Assembly (NCBI RefSeq): GCF_907164915.1
Contig: NC_061866.1
Coordinates: 23,267,905-23,331,904, forward strand
Origin: Impatiens glandulifera
Lineage: Eukaryota > Streptophyta > Magnoliopsida > Ericales > Balsaminaceae
DNA: 64,000 nucleotides
Direction: 5' to 3'
The notes beneath the pieces were generated by a model, which searched no databases, was not told the DNA's origin, and was given only the letters and a program-made list of their open reading frames with translations. This document shows, piece by piece, positions 47,413-59,647 of the stretch. Positions within the stretch are counted from its first letter, which is position 1; each line of letters begins with the position of its first letter. The translations under genes and the position numbers were made by a program.

Positions 47413-50150
47413 TTGGATCTGATCATGGAAATTAATTCAGCTATTTCAGGGAAGCTTAATAATACTGATCTAAAGGATGAAGAAATAAATTCGATTGAAA
47501 TAGCCAAAGGTGAGAATTTGGCTGGGAATTATATTGGTTCATTGGTAGATGGCACCATGGGTCACAAACTGGTTGAAAGTCTAGGTCTGGGTATGGGTCT
47601 CATTGATGTTACAAATAAGATAGGTTTGGGTCAGAACATATGTTAGGGTAAAAGAAGTGAAGATCGTAATGAACTAGAAGGTTTAGCTAACGATTTTCGA
47701 TTGGCTGGGTCTGATGAAGGGTTAGCCAACGGTTTTCGCTTGGCTGGGTCTGAAGAAGGTATTCTGGCTGCTGGAAATTCGGGTCTAGCAAGAGTTGATG
47801 TTATGAGTAATGATACGGAAAGGAATGTCATTATGGTTCTGGGTTGGAGTCAAGATCGTGGTCTGGAAGCTGTCGGTCTTATTCATGCATCTAACACCGG
47901 TCCTAATCAAATTATCGGGTCTAGACAGGGTGCAGATCCTACTATTGTCGTTCCTCAATACATATGCCCTGGAGCTTATCATGTTTATGTTAACTCTGTC
48001 GGTCCTAGTTCTTCAAATGTCGGTACTGACATCACAAATCCACTTTCTGCCTGTCATGGTTCTTCAAATGTCCGTCCTTGCATTACAGATCCACTTTCTA
48101 CTGGACTTGGTTGTTAAAATTCTCGTCCTAACATCACAAATCCACTTTCTACTGGTCTTTGTTATTTAAATGTATGTCCTGGCATTACAGATCCACCTTC
48201 TGACGTTCCTAGTTCTTCAAATGTCGTTCCTGACATCACAAATCCAGTTTCTATCGGTCCTGTGCATCATAGATCTACACAAGAGTTAGATGGACTAAAA
48301 AGAATAAGAAAACACAAAAAGATAGCAACCCTGAAACAATCATCTCCTCAGCTCCTCCTACTGTTGCAACTCCTAGGAAAGAAAGCACTTAGGCTGAGAA
48401 TAAGGATCCTACTACTGGTCTAAAGTGGTCAATGTGGAAAAATAAAATAGTAAACTTGACAGGACTAAGAAACCAGATGAAGAAGTTATTCTTTTAAGTC
48501 AACAAACAGGAGATCATTATGGCTAAGATAAGAAGCGACCAACTGAATGTTAAATTTAACAGCCATTATCTGAAAAATTGGAATCTATTCAACAATGACC
48601 TATATTATGAAGTGATCAAGTGGATGGTTGACGCCATGATGGAAATATCAAAATTTAATAAAACGACGGTGTACACAATCATGAACAACCCAAATAGAAC
48701 CTGGTATGAAGGAAAGGTGTGGAATGAAAATTCTATGCTTGATCCTGAAAAAGGAAAATTCCAGATAGACGCCCTATTCCCAAAAGTAATTACTCTTGAT
48801 CATCCGAACCGGTTTGAACTTCCACCAGAAAAAGGCATGGGAGTTCGTCATAGTTGGTCATTTCATGGCTAATATGAAAGCACAATTTGCTGGATTTAGA
48901 AGAACGCTGCTGGGTCATTGGGAATCATCTAGTCTAGAAAAGATCACAATCAACGATTATGGATTCTATTTTCTATCCTTCCGGAATGGAAGAGAAACAA
49001 AGCCGATTATTGACAGTGAGTATACCTTTATCAGAGGTAGAAGATTCAAGTTGTACAAGTGGAGTGAGGAATTTAATACCAATCATAGACGCCTGAACTA
49101 GAACAAATTTGGTTAAATCTGAAGAATGTTCCACCACACATATGCAACCCAATGAGTTTGGATTATATATCAAGTATAATAGGTAAACCACTTATGTTTG
49201 ACCCAACAATGGAAGGCTACGAGAGAGCGACCGTGGCCAGAGTTAGTGTTGAAATACATCCAAACAGATCTCTCCCAATCAAGCTTGAACTAAAGGATAA
49301 ACTGGGGAATATGTTTGATATTGGAGTTCAATATGAATGGAAGTCCAATCGATGTACGTGGTGTTGCACTTTCACACACTCAACGAGCAAATGCCCTGTC
49401 AATAATAATCTAAAATTGAAAGGCCAATAACAATGTTTAAGAAGGTGGTCTGAATGAATCTAACCAGGCTGCTAGAAATGTGAACAAATATGAAGTTAAC
49501 ATTAATGAGCGCACTAATGATGATATGATGGATAATCAAATGCAAAAACAAATTTGGGTAAAAATACAAGTTGGCCCTTTAAAAAATTTATCCTATCAGT
49601 CAAGTTCAAAACATCGGTCCTAGGTATAATGATTTTCAAGAATATGTCTTGTTCAAAATATCGGTCTTGATAATACCAGTCCCGGTTAGGGTACCGGTCA
49701 TAATAAAGCAGGTCCTAGTCATACTAGTCCTGGAGTTGCTCATCATGCTAATCCTAGTCATGTTGGCCCTACTAACCCTAGTTTTGGCCTCACTGTTTCC
49801 GGATCTACTCATGTTACTAGATTAGATACTACCGGTCCTGATGCACCTGGTACTACTAATTCTTGTTTTGGAAAGGTCGTTCCTAATACTGATAGTGGTC
49901 CTATTATTGCTGGTGATACTAATGTCGGTCCTAATGCTGATCTTAGAAGAGGTCCTGATGTAACTACTGGTTCTGGATCCAAATGTTCTGGTATTAAAAA
50001 TCTTTAGGACGTGAAATTATAGGCCCTTATGAAGAAAAAAAACCTAGTCCTGATCCTCATAGTTCTAAGAATGTAAGAAGGAACCAAAGAAACAATGTCA
50101 TCAGAATTCGAAATGATCCGATCCTTGGACTTAGAGCCACCTTTTAATAT
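47413..50150 (+). pseudogene. LINE ORF1 region (DUF4283-like, CCHC), broken
   Basis: The first ~850 bp (47413-48260) encodes low-complexity readings with repeated 'SSNV...ITNPLST' units. A segment at 48519-49100 resembles the plant L1 ORF1 DUF4283 domain ('LPPEKGMGV', 'GHWESSSLEKITINDYGFYF', 'GRRFKLYKWSEEF'). At 49152-49430 follow 'ISSIIGKPLMFD', 'VEYEW'-like 'VQYEWKSNRC' and an intact CX2CX4HX4C knuckle (49352-49396). From 49600 to 49990 is a second Gly/Pro/Ser-rich stretch. ORF1 proteins bind LINE RNA. Stops and frameshifts separate these parts. Confidence 0.8.
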
Positions 50151-50644
50151 TTTGATCGGGAGAATCATGGACTAAAAAATATTGAAAATCTTGCAAATAT
50201 AAAGGAAACTCTAGAGAATGATCTGGGGAATCTAGGGTTTTGCGAAATCAAGAAATCAAACGTAGAAGAAGATCAGTTGGTCTTGAATAAGGTAGTAAAT
50301 CTTAGTTCTGAAGTTGGGTGAATTAAAGTCGATAATAGACATGAATCCAGCAGTGAAATGGTTCAAAGTCAGAAGTGACCTACTAAAAAAGAACATGCTA
50401 AAAATCGAAGACAGAGTAGAAAGATTCTGGATCCAGAGGCTATTGACTCTATCACGTAAGAGGATGAGATCTATGAGATACACTCCCCACCGAGCAACAA
50501 TAGCGTTCCATATAATCAAAATGTTGCCATTGAAGATAGTGAGGCATGTGATGCTTATAACTTCTCTAACAATGAGGTCAAAGATAGCCTTGAAAGTTAG
50601 GAACCCAACACTTATATCCATTCATAAATATAGTGACATAGAAC

Positions 50645-51104
50645 ATAAGTGGTCGCACTAACCCTCTGAAATGCAAAGAAATTAGGAGGATCATTGAGAA
50701 CCAGAAGATCACTATTATAGGTATTCTTGAGAGAAAAGTAAAAAGTCAGAACATTGACAAGGTTAGAAAGTTGTGTATTGATAGCAGCTGGGAAATTATT
50801 CACAATTCAAATGACAAAACAGATAGAATCTGGGTTATCTGAGATAATAAAGTTGCTAAGGTAAAGGCTCTATATTCTAATGATCAAACAATCCTGGATG
50901 AGGTCAAAGACAAAATAATTGGAGTTATGTTTCATCTTTCTATTGTGTACGGTAGTAACTCAAGCACTGACAGAAGACTACTCTAGAATTGCCTTAGGAA
51001 CTGGATTGGTAGTGATAAATATTAGGCTGTCCTTAGTGACTATAGTGTAACAAGAAATGAAATTAATCGTAGCCCAGAATCTGAAATCACTCAGGATATG
51101 ATTG
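50645..51104 (+). pseudogene. LINE ORF2 endonuclease, N-terminal part
   Basis: The reading 'NPLKCKEIRRIIENQKITII' with 'GILERKVKSQNIDKVRK' matches the start of plant L1 APE-like endonuclease, keeping the Glu of the LLETK-type motif. 'LSIVYGSNSSTDRRLLWNCL' and 'LSDYSVTRNEINRSPES' follow, where the normal GDFN motif is degraded. Element H interrupts the domain at 51105; the frame resumes at 62389 when one GATTG copy is removed. Confidence 0.88.
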
Positions 51105-53307
51105 TGATAGGATCGGCTTTATCGTTAGAGACGGGGGTCTGGCTAAAGATAAAGGCTTATGAAAAACGGTTTGATAGAAATCCTGTTAGGGATTAATATC
51201 TCTTTCTATTCTACGCAAACTTGTTTAAACACTTGAAACAGATTCAAGGCGGAATTGTTTACTTGGGTTTGAAGCACAAGATGAAATATGAAAAGATGAC
51301 AGAAATGAAGAACACAACAGTTTGTTTATGGATATTCGAAGAAACTCTCCTACGTCACCCCTTCTTCCAACCACCAAAAGGATTCGCTATAAGATGATAA
51401 GAATGAAATACAGTTTACACACACTTAGCTCACTATTGAATAGATCACTTTCTGTTCAATTACAAGATGAAGAATATCACTCAGCTAATAGTGTTTTGAT
51501 TCTAGCTCTCTCTCTCGATTCACACACAGTACAATCAGAAAGAAGCTTCATAGAATAAGTTCAGTAAGCAAGATGATTGAGTAGTCTCTCTCTCTGCAAA
51601 ATCAGAATGCTTGTTCGTTTGTATTCGCTTGTTTGTTCGGCTAATTCGTGAGACAGATTGTCCGTTGTCTTTAGGATTTGTTAAATACTGAGCAGGAGCT
51701 AACGGTCGAATCTTCAAGAATTATACGTGGCACTCTTCCATTGGAAAGCCTCTATTGTACACAACAGGTTCTGAACACAATGATCGTGGCCGTACCGAAC
51801 TAGTAGTGCGCCGAATATTCCATCAGGGATGTACCTGCAAAATAGGTAATATGAGGAAAATTCTCTTACGTGGCATTCCTTGATTGGATACATGTAGCTA
51901 CTGTACTAATCTTCACAGGAAGGTGGAGTAGAAGTAGGGTACAACTATAGCACGTGGGTAGGAGAAATGCTAGATTCAAGCATACTACTTAAACAGAGCA
52001 TTAGACGGATTTGAGAAAATCAGTCTAATGAAATAAGTCAATTCCTTCTAATGAAAAACGTCTATTAAACCGCCTGGTCTAATAGAATTAGACTCCCGTC
52101 TAATTACAATAACCATTAGACGGGTACGTCTAACTCCACTGAGTTAGACTACACGTGTAATTCCGGTTCTACCTCAGACTTGTCTGAAGGAGTTAGACTC
52201 ACGTCTAACTTTCACTTATTAGACTACCCGTCTAATTATTAAATAATCATTAAACCGGCACGTCAAACTCTCACTGAGTTAGACTGACGTGTCTATTCCG
52301 GTTCTACCTTAGACTAATCTGAAAGAGTTAGACTCACGTCTAACTTTCACTAATTAGACTACCCGTCTAATTATTAAATAACCATTAGACCGGCACGTCT
52401 AACTCTCACTGAGTTAGACTGACGCGTCTAATTCCGGTTCTACCTCAGACTAATCTGAAGGAGTTAGACTCACGTCTAACTTTCACTAATTAGACTACCC
52501 ATCTAATTATTAAATAACCATTAGACTGGCACGTCTAACTCTCACTGAGTTAGACTGACGCGTCTAATTCCGGTTCTACCTCAGACTAATTTGAAGGAGT
52601 TAGACTCACTTCGAACTTTCACTAATTAGATTACCCGTCTAATTATGAAATAACCATTAGACCGGCACGTCTAACTCTCACTAAGTTAGACTGACGCGTC
52701 TAATTCCGGTTCTACCTCAGACTAATCTGAAGGAGTTAGACTCACATCTAACTTTCACTAATTAGACTACCCGTCTAATTCCGAAAATCAATTAGACTAC
52801 CCATCTAATTACAAGTATATTAGACTACACGTCTAACTCCGATGAGTTAGACTTGTACGTCTAATTCTAATAGACTCACGTCTAATTCCGTGTATTCATT
52901 AGACTATCCGTCTAATTCTTTACACATCTATTAGACTTACACGTCTAACTCCGATGAGTTAGACTGTACGTCTAATTCCGTGTATTCATTAGACTATCCG
53001 TCTAATTCTTTACACATCTATTAGACTTACACGTCTAACTCCGATGAGTTAGACTGTATGTCTAATTCCATTAGACTTGCGTCTAATTTACATGTCTATT
53101 AGACTCCACGTCTAACTCTGATGAGTTAGACTGTGCGTCTAATTTTATGCGAATGAAAATCATCACCGGTCTAATGTCCATCATTAGATTCAAGTCTGAT
53201 AATATGTTGTCTAAATACACCTGTATCAAAACTCATAAATTATTTTATCATCAAAAAATCAGTGGTCAAATTATTTCAACACTTAGTCGACATAATTTGA
53301 CCTAACA
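51105..53307 (-). mobile_element. 3' LTR of element H
   Basis: On plus it starts TGATAGGATCGG and ends GACCTAACA; 2203 bp. It carries five 136-bp units (starting near 52140, 52276, 52411, 52547, 52683) and then shorter TTAGAC units to about 53130. It keeps about 52 bp (51747-51798) that the 5' LTR lacks. Confidence 0.93.
52130..53130. repeat. 136-bp and shorter hairpin repeats in H 3' LTR
   Basis: Each 136-bp unit strings together several stems: ATTAGAC-TACCC-GTCTAAT, GTTAGAC-TCAC-GTCTAAC and TCAGA-CTAA-TCTGA. The matching array in the 5' LTR is at 60628-61400 with one unit more. Confidence 0.9.
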
Positions 53308-53321
53308 ATTTCCCCCTTTTT
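53308..53321 (-). promoter_or_regulatory. Polypurine tract of element H
   Basis: The minus strand reads AAAAAGGGGGAAAT directly before the 3' LTR start TGTTAGG. Confidence 0.9.
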
Positions 53322-53487
53322 GATGAAGAAATTGCAGACCTACAGACATATATAACGAGACATGCATTCATCAAGTAAATAAACAAACACCTTGTTCACT
53401 TACACCATTCATCCAAAAAGAACCAGTATTCGAAAAACTATCAAGAAACCATGTTCAATAAAGTTAAACAGAGTAAAGGAAGATAGA

Positions 53488-56400
53488 TTATTGTTCTTCC
53501 CTTTTTACTCGAGGATCGGTTGGACTCATCTCTTGCACGGGAAGCATGTTCATGAAATGAGGATAGCCGCGACCACCACGACCTCCTGCATTCGATCTTC
53601 CTCCGCGCTCCCCAGCACTGGCACGTCCTCCTTGATCGACATTTGAAAGCCTACTTCGGCCAACACCACTTCTTACTCCACGCTCAACACCGCTTCGACC
53701 ACCACCTCTCTTGGTTGGCCTAGGATTGTCATCAGTACTTGCGGCTCGCCTGGATCTTGTCCCGGTTGACACACCATCATTTCTCCTGCTTGACTCACCT
53801 TGAATTGGTCGAGGTTGAGCACCTTCAACATTTCCCATTGCATCCTCCTTCGCTTGAAACTTTCTAGCAATGGTTTCAGCAAATGCTTGACGTTCATTAT
53901 CATTTCTGCTCCTGCAACCCTGCATTTCTTCCATCTGATTCTTCACCAGACAGAATTCATCCATGGTTTCCTTGTGGCGTTCGTCATTGATATGCCTCTC
54001 AATGTCAAACAGTTCACTTTGGCGGCTAAAACATTCCTTTTCAAACTTTGCAAACTTTACATTCGAGACATGGGTCTCATAAGTATTCATCTTCAAGGTC
54101 TTATCCAGCTCAGTTAGGATCTTGAACATATTGCGAAAGTTCTGTCTTTCTTCTTCTCTGTAGTTCATTGACTGACACATAGTCTTCTGCATTGAGGAGA
54201 GCATACACCTCATAGATCTTAACATTTTATTTCCTCCAGCAGATGAACCTTCGTGAGAAGACACGTCTTCAGACTCTGCTGCCATACTTTGAATAGGCTC
54301 GAACTCTGTATGAACCTGCAAGGATTGCTCCGCTGATTCATTTCAGCATTCTCAACAACTTTATCTTGTGCCTCTTCTTCAATTTCTTTTTGTGCCCTTT
54401 CAAATCTTTTGAGCAGATTTCTAGAATAGTGACGGGGAATGTTGATGTTTTCGTGAACACTTCCCACAATGCCATCGGGAAATAAATAGGTCTTAACAAA
54501 CTTTGGTTGCTCATCTTGTTCCTCCTCAGACGAGGAACTTTCTTCTTCACCATCTTTTTCTTTAGAGGGTTCCCCCTCAGTTCTTGCAGTTTCTGGCTGA
54601 GTGACCTCGGCCAGTTTCTCTTGAACACCCTCTGTTCTTGCAACAGGGGTTATAATGAAATTTTCTTTAATAGGAGCTTTCAAAGCCTCCTCTGCTACAT
54701 CTTCTATGATTACTTCTTCAACATTTGTCTCAAGAGCTTGTTCAGGCTCTTGAACATTCATAATTCCTTCTTCTTCATTCGGAAGCTCTTGAACAGGATG
54801 ATCTTGAATGCGTCTCTCTTCAGCATAAAGATTCCCGAATTCGATCAGGAGAGCAGCATCTGATTCATCGGCATCTGGAATATCCATTGCTTCTTCTTCA
54901 TTTAAAGGTACTGCGCTAGAGCAATCGGCGCCATGAATGTATCTAGATGCACCAGAAACATAGCTTTCCATGATATCATTCAACTTTTTCAACACTTTTG
55001 CTTCAACATCAGCTCCTTTTGCATCAGGGTTGAAGTTAGCTTTCCTGGCTTCGTAGATTGGAAATAGAGCTTTTCCAAAAATGCAAGCTTCCACAAGTTC
55101 TCTTTTATTCAGAGCTTCACTAACATCTGAAGTTCTTGCCCATTTCAGGACTTTCTTCTCGTTTGCCACTCTCTTCTTCCATTCTTTGGTTATGGCAGCG
55201 TTAGATAGAGAGTCGTTGTACTTAGAGGACAGCCTCTCAGTACGCCAGGAATCATAGACTTCTAACTTTTCAGCAGAAAGGACTTTCACTTGATCTAGAA
55301 TAAGATCAACGATACCTCTTGCTTCAGATACCTTCTCAGGAGCTTGAAATGCAATGGATTTCCCTTTTCCAACAACCTCTACAGGTTTTGGGGCTGGTCT
55401 AGGTTCATCAATTACAATTCCTCTTGTCCCTTTTCTGGCCCGCAATAGTTCGAAGGCAGATTAGGGTTTCAAACAGAGCTCAGCAGGAAGCTCTTTACAG
55501 ACAATCTTTCCGACAACCAAGGAATCCTTGGGAGCAGGAATATTGGGTTCACCAGCAATAAGGGTAAGATCAGCACCTTGTTCTGGTTTCGACGACTCTG
55601 TAGCACCGGCGGCTACATGATCAGATAGAGTAACAAGAGACTCCGCCCTGTTAATAGTTTCAACATTTGGACCAGCTGACTCAACAGCAGGCCCTTCAGA
55701 AAATTCTCTCAGAGGAGAGAAAACAGATTCAGCTTGTTCCACTTCGGGAACATCTAATTTTGGCACAACAACCAAAGACTTAGAAGACTTTACCTTGGTA
55801 GATTTAGACGCGCGTGGCACCTTTGTCTTCTTCTCCTTTGAGGCACAGGACCTCGAAGGTTTCCTCAAATAAGTTGAGGGAGTGGATAACGATGTCATCG
55901 GGGTAGAAGCATGTACGCCTGGACCTTGCTTCACCCTGGAATCAACGGATTACGAGTCCTTCTGGTTTGGACTTTTCATACTGGAGGAACTGGCCTCCGA
56001 TTCGTTCACAGTTCTGGTTCTCTTTGCTCCTGTTGACAGAACAGAAGTAGAGGGCTTTGAACGGGTGGAAGGCCTTCCACCAGTTTGGAAACTAGAAGCC
56101 CTAGATGCAGACTCTAGGTTGCTCTTCATCCTAGTCAGAGTGCTGGCCACCGTAAGAGTAGTAAAAACTCTTGGAGAGTTGATCTGCGCCGGTTCACCAA
56201 CAGGAACCCTCAAAAACTTTAGCAGGTGACTTAGTTGAGCCGCATATGTGATACTCTCCTTGTTCGTCTGGATGATAGAATAACACAGATTCTGAAAAAG
56301 GGTGTGACCCCAGTTCACTTGGATCCCTTTAGAAATGGCGCACATATAGTCAAAACGGTCTTGACTAGAGAGATGTAAGGAGCCAACCTTCCCTTGCAAC

Positions 56401-56828
56401 GCCTTCGCCACCACATCGTTTAGAAGAATGAAGTGGGGTTTGAATACCTTCTTGTATCCATTTACATGGATTTTAGAACCGTCAGCAGAGAAGGAAGTCT
56501 TCATTTCCACCATGATTTCTGAAGGGAGCACCAAGTCGAACAAATGACCCTCCGTCGGAAGTTCAAAGAACTCCGCATAAGCCTTTTCATCAAAGAAGAT
56601 CTTCTTTTCGTTGACGGTTGCTACGATGGAATCATCCACCATAACTTCCGCCTAAAAGAACTCGCGAACTTCGTCTTCATAGAAGATGAAGGGTCCGCCT
56701 AGAAACTTCTTCAACCCAGAATATTCTAGGGTTTGGAACATCTTTACCACCTTCGGTTGATCAAAAGTGTACACCGATGAAAAGTCCACCTGCAGAGTAT
56801 AGTGACCGAGTGTGATTTTCTTCACCAT
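53488..56828 (-). pseudogene. Accessory ORF3 of element H, best copy (~1110 codons)
   Basis: The ATG at 56828 opens 'VDFSSVYTFDQPKVVKMFQT', 'LEYSGLKKFLGGPFIFYEDE', one stop (~56653), then 'MVDDSIVATV', 'FFELPTEG' and 'VNWGHTLFQNLCYSIIQ' (to ~56270), a Ser/Lys-rich linker (to ~55700), 'VVGKGKSIAFQAPEKVSEA' (~55350), an acidic Glu-rich region (54530-54900), 'FPDGIVGSVHENINIPRHYS' (~54430-54490), a helical, coiled-coil-like region (53900-54250), and an RGG-type tail (53560-53720) with repeated GGR/RSG units. Frames break at about 55947, 55458 and 54320. It has no signal peptide or membrane segment, so it is not a typical envelope protein. Function unknown; RNA binding by the tail is an inference. 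Plus-strand ORFs over it are shadows. Confidence 0.8.
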
Positions 56829-57780
56829 TTTGAGAGAATGAGAATCGACACGATATTTTAGAGAGATTTAGTGAGAGAAATGCAAGAAAGTTAGGGTTCT
56901 TAGAGATTTCGAGAGATTGAAAGTTTTCAAAATCATGCAGTAATGTCCTTATATAGAAGAAAGATGGAAATACAGAATAACCGTCTATTCTAGGGGTATG
57001 GCCCATTAATAAATGTTAGACGCCCTTTTTCAAGAAATCATCATTAGAAATGAGGGTATATCAGTCATTTTCTTTAAACTTGATAGACACATGTCTTCAT
57101 GTTATTAAGAGATGACTGTTGAATGTTTTGAGCGGGAAAAACAGATAGCTCTCAACGTGTGACAGTTATCCTTGATTAGTCTAATTGACATGTAGTTAGA
57201 TGTTTTTCTTACTTCACAAATCCAATATAACACGGCGTCTATTAGACGAATGAGTGTATTACACGCATACGTCTAATTCCGTGTTTATAAAAAATCCGTC
57301 TAATGTTTATTAGACGTGTACGTCTAATTCCGCATAAACACCACGTGTTAGACGTGTGTTTATTAGATGTGAGCATCTTTTTGCTCAAGACGTAAAAACG
57401 TCTAACGTCTATTAGACGTGTCCGTGTAATTGCGTAGGTATAACACCTCAACATATAGACTTAGATATATGAATTGTGAGCAAAAAATACTTCTAAGTAC
57501 ATACTGTTTCTTTTAGACACCCTTGTCTAGTTAGACCGATTAAGGATATTCGTCTATAGAATATCTTTAATTCCAAAAAAACAATTTCTTCTCACAATGA
57601 ATATGGACATTAGGGTTTTATAAACAATTTTTGTGGTCCAAAGACCAAAAATATTTTTAACAAATAAAAACATTTATTCTTTCAGAATGGCAAGTGCCAT
57701 TGTTGATCTTCCAAGTTGTGCACTCCGATGAGTACTCTTTTAGCTTCCTTCCTGCTATCCTCCTACATCACCTACAAAAT
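56829..57780 (-). other. Spacer between gag and ORF3 in element H
   Basis: Non-coding. It holds TTAGACG/CGTCTAA repeats (57236-57430) like those of the LTR, the conserved ORF3-upstream block (~57060-57110), and the deletion point where pol should be (about 57560-57780). Confidence 0.65.
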
Positions 57781-59604
57781 AAACTATTTACACATTTTGG
57801 TACCCACACTCAATTGGGTCCTCGATCAATTAGTCCCTTAAGAATCCATATTTGAGTTATTCAGATGGATTTCCCATTTTGTGTTGTGATTAATGTATAA
57901 GTTTTTGACTTAGCAGATGACTTCCTGCTAGTCACTGATCCTTTAGCTTTTGAAGAAGATTTTCTTTTAAAACTCCTTGACTTTGAGTCAGGTTTTAAAT
58001 TACCAGACTTATTAGCCTTTTCAAGCTTATTCTTAAGTCAGCTAACGGTTGGTGAAACATAAACTATTTCATTTTTGAAAGCAACTTCTTCATGAATAGG
58101 ATCAGATTCATTGTTAGTCATACTTTCTTTGACAAAACTCATTGGCTTAAGTTTGTCATTTGGCTTTGACTTTTTGTAAGACAGGTTAGGATCATTGCTA
58201 TCAAATCCCAATCCGGATCTAGATCCAGCAGGTTTCAACATGCTGATCTGATATTTGACAGCATCACCAGACCTTGTCCATGCACAGACAACATAGTTAA
58301 GCCTTTTGTTTTCAGATAAAAGAGTTTGAATTTGTTCTTTAAGTATCTCATTCTCTGATGAGATCTCTTCAATCTTCTTTTCAAAAACATGTGACTCTTT
58401 TTCTTTAGACAGATTGGGTTCATTTAAATCTGATGAAGATTTAGTTTCATTTAGAAATTCTGCTAGCTTTCTGTACTCGATGACCATGTTATCTAGTGCA
58501 GTTACCAGTTGTTCCCTTGAAAACCTTTCGGAAGAGAAATCAAATACCTCAGTTTCCTGAGTTCCTTCCTCATCTTCTCTGGCCATGAAGTAAGCCACGT
58601 CTTCTTCATCACTTTCACTAGATGAGAAGTATGAGCCACGGCTGCTTCCTCTGTTCTTTCCATCACCAGCCATAAGAGCCTTCAACTCTTTTCCATCTTC
58701 CTTGCCATCTTCACGCTTTGGCTTTCGGCATTCCGATGCATAATGACCTTTAATACCACAGTTAAAACAAGTAACATTAGCTTTAGATTTTCTATTATCA
58801 TTAGAATTTGAAGAGTTTGAGTTAGAGTTGCTCTTCTTCATGAAGTCGCCAAACTTCTTCACAAAGAGAGACATAGCATCGCTACTCAGCTGATGAGCTG
58901 CCATCTTCACGTCCTGAGCGTTGGTGGCTCTTCAGCGGTCACTAGCGCCTTAACAATGATAACGGACGAGGGTTGATCTTCTTCCATCCTACAGTTCAGC
59001 TCGAACTCATAGGCCTTGAGGTCAGCGAAGAGATTAAATAGAGAGATCTTGTTCAGATCTTTGGATTCTCTCATCGCCATAGTCTTTATGTCCCATTCCC
59101 TTGGAAGAGCACGCATGACCTTGATAGAAAGCTCCCGGTTACTATAAGTCTTGCCTAGGATGGACAGAGAGGAGACGATCTTGCTGAATCTGGTGTCGAA
59201 ATCGTTCATTGTTTCACCAGGACGCATTTTGAAGCTGTCGAACTATTGAGTGGCAACCATGATCTTGTTTTCCTTGGTTTGCTCATTGCCCTCACATAGT
59301 TGAGTGACTCTGTCCCAGACCTCCTTGGCAGTCTCACATTCGATGATGTAGTTGAACATACTCTTATCGAGAGATCTGTACAAAACATCAAAAGCCATGT
59401 TGTTGAGATTGTTCTGCCTCTTTTCATCAGCGGTCCAGTCGGCCTTCTCTTTATCAATCTTGATAGGACCTTCTGTGACAACACTCCACATGTCATCATG
59501 GAGAGAAGAGGGATGAGCACGAACTCTTTTCTTCCAAACAATGTAGTTTCACGAGAGAAGGTTGGAATGGATGTAGCACTGGCATCTTTGGGTATGTTCG
59601 ACAT
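57780..59604 (-). pseudogene. Copia gag, element H
   Basis: The ATG at 59604 begins 'MSNIPKDASATSIPTFSRET'. A frameshift near 59500 leads into 'DDMWSVVTEGPIKIDKEK' and the UBN2-type domain ('VWDRVTQLCEGNEQTKENK', 'MRPGETMNDFDTRFSKIV', 'LGKTYSNRELSIKVMRALPR'). An Asn/Ser linker, an intact CCHC knuckle 'CFNCGIKGHYASEC' (~58725-58770), an acidic 'SSSESDEEDVAYFMA', a coiled coil (58230-58500) and a basic C-terminus with a degraded 'WILKGLIDRGPN...VWVPK' linker (~57800-57860) follow. Stops lie near 59240, 58907 and 58035. It ends where pol would start. The 290-residue open frame 58038-58910 is the longest intact Gag part in the window. Confidence 0.94.
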
Positions 59605-59635
59605 ATTTCAGGAAAGGCTTGAGAATAGAAACAGG

Positions 59636-59647
59636 GCTCTGATACCA
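59636..59647 (-). promoter_or_regulatory. Primer-binding site of element H
   Basis: The minus strand reads TGGTATCAGAGC, 2 bp from the 5' LTR, matching initiator tRNA-Met. Confidence 0.95.

Larger units (their letters stand above)
47361..51104 (+). mobile_element. L1-type LINE, left part (ORF1 and start of ORF2)
   Basis: Plus-strand plant L1 LINE. ORF1 (DUF4283-like part plus CCHC) and the beginning of the ORF2 endonuclease lie here; the rest resumes at 62389 after element H. The GATTG at 51100-51104 and 62389-62393 is H's target duplication. All frames are damaged. The true 5' end is not defined. Confidence 0.85.

Noticed and set aside
53800..54863. Plus-strand ORFs over element H
   Set aside because: Shadows of the minus-strand ORF3, which is longer and conserved in other elements.
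53488..56828. ORF3 as an envelope gene
   Set aside because: No signal peptide, membrane segment or glycoprotein-like pattern is visible in any copy.
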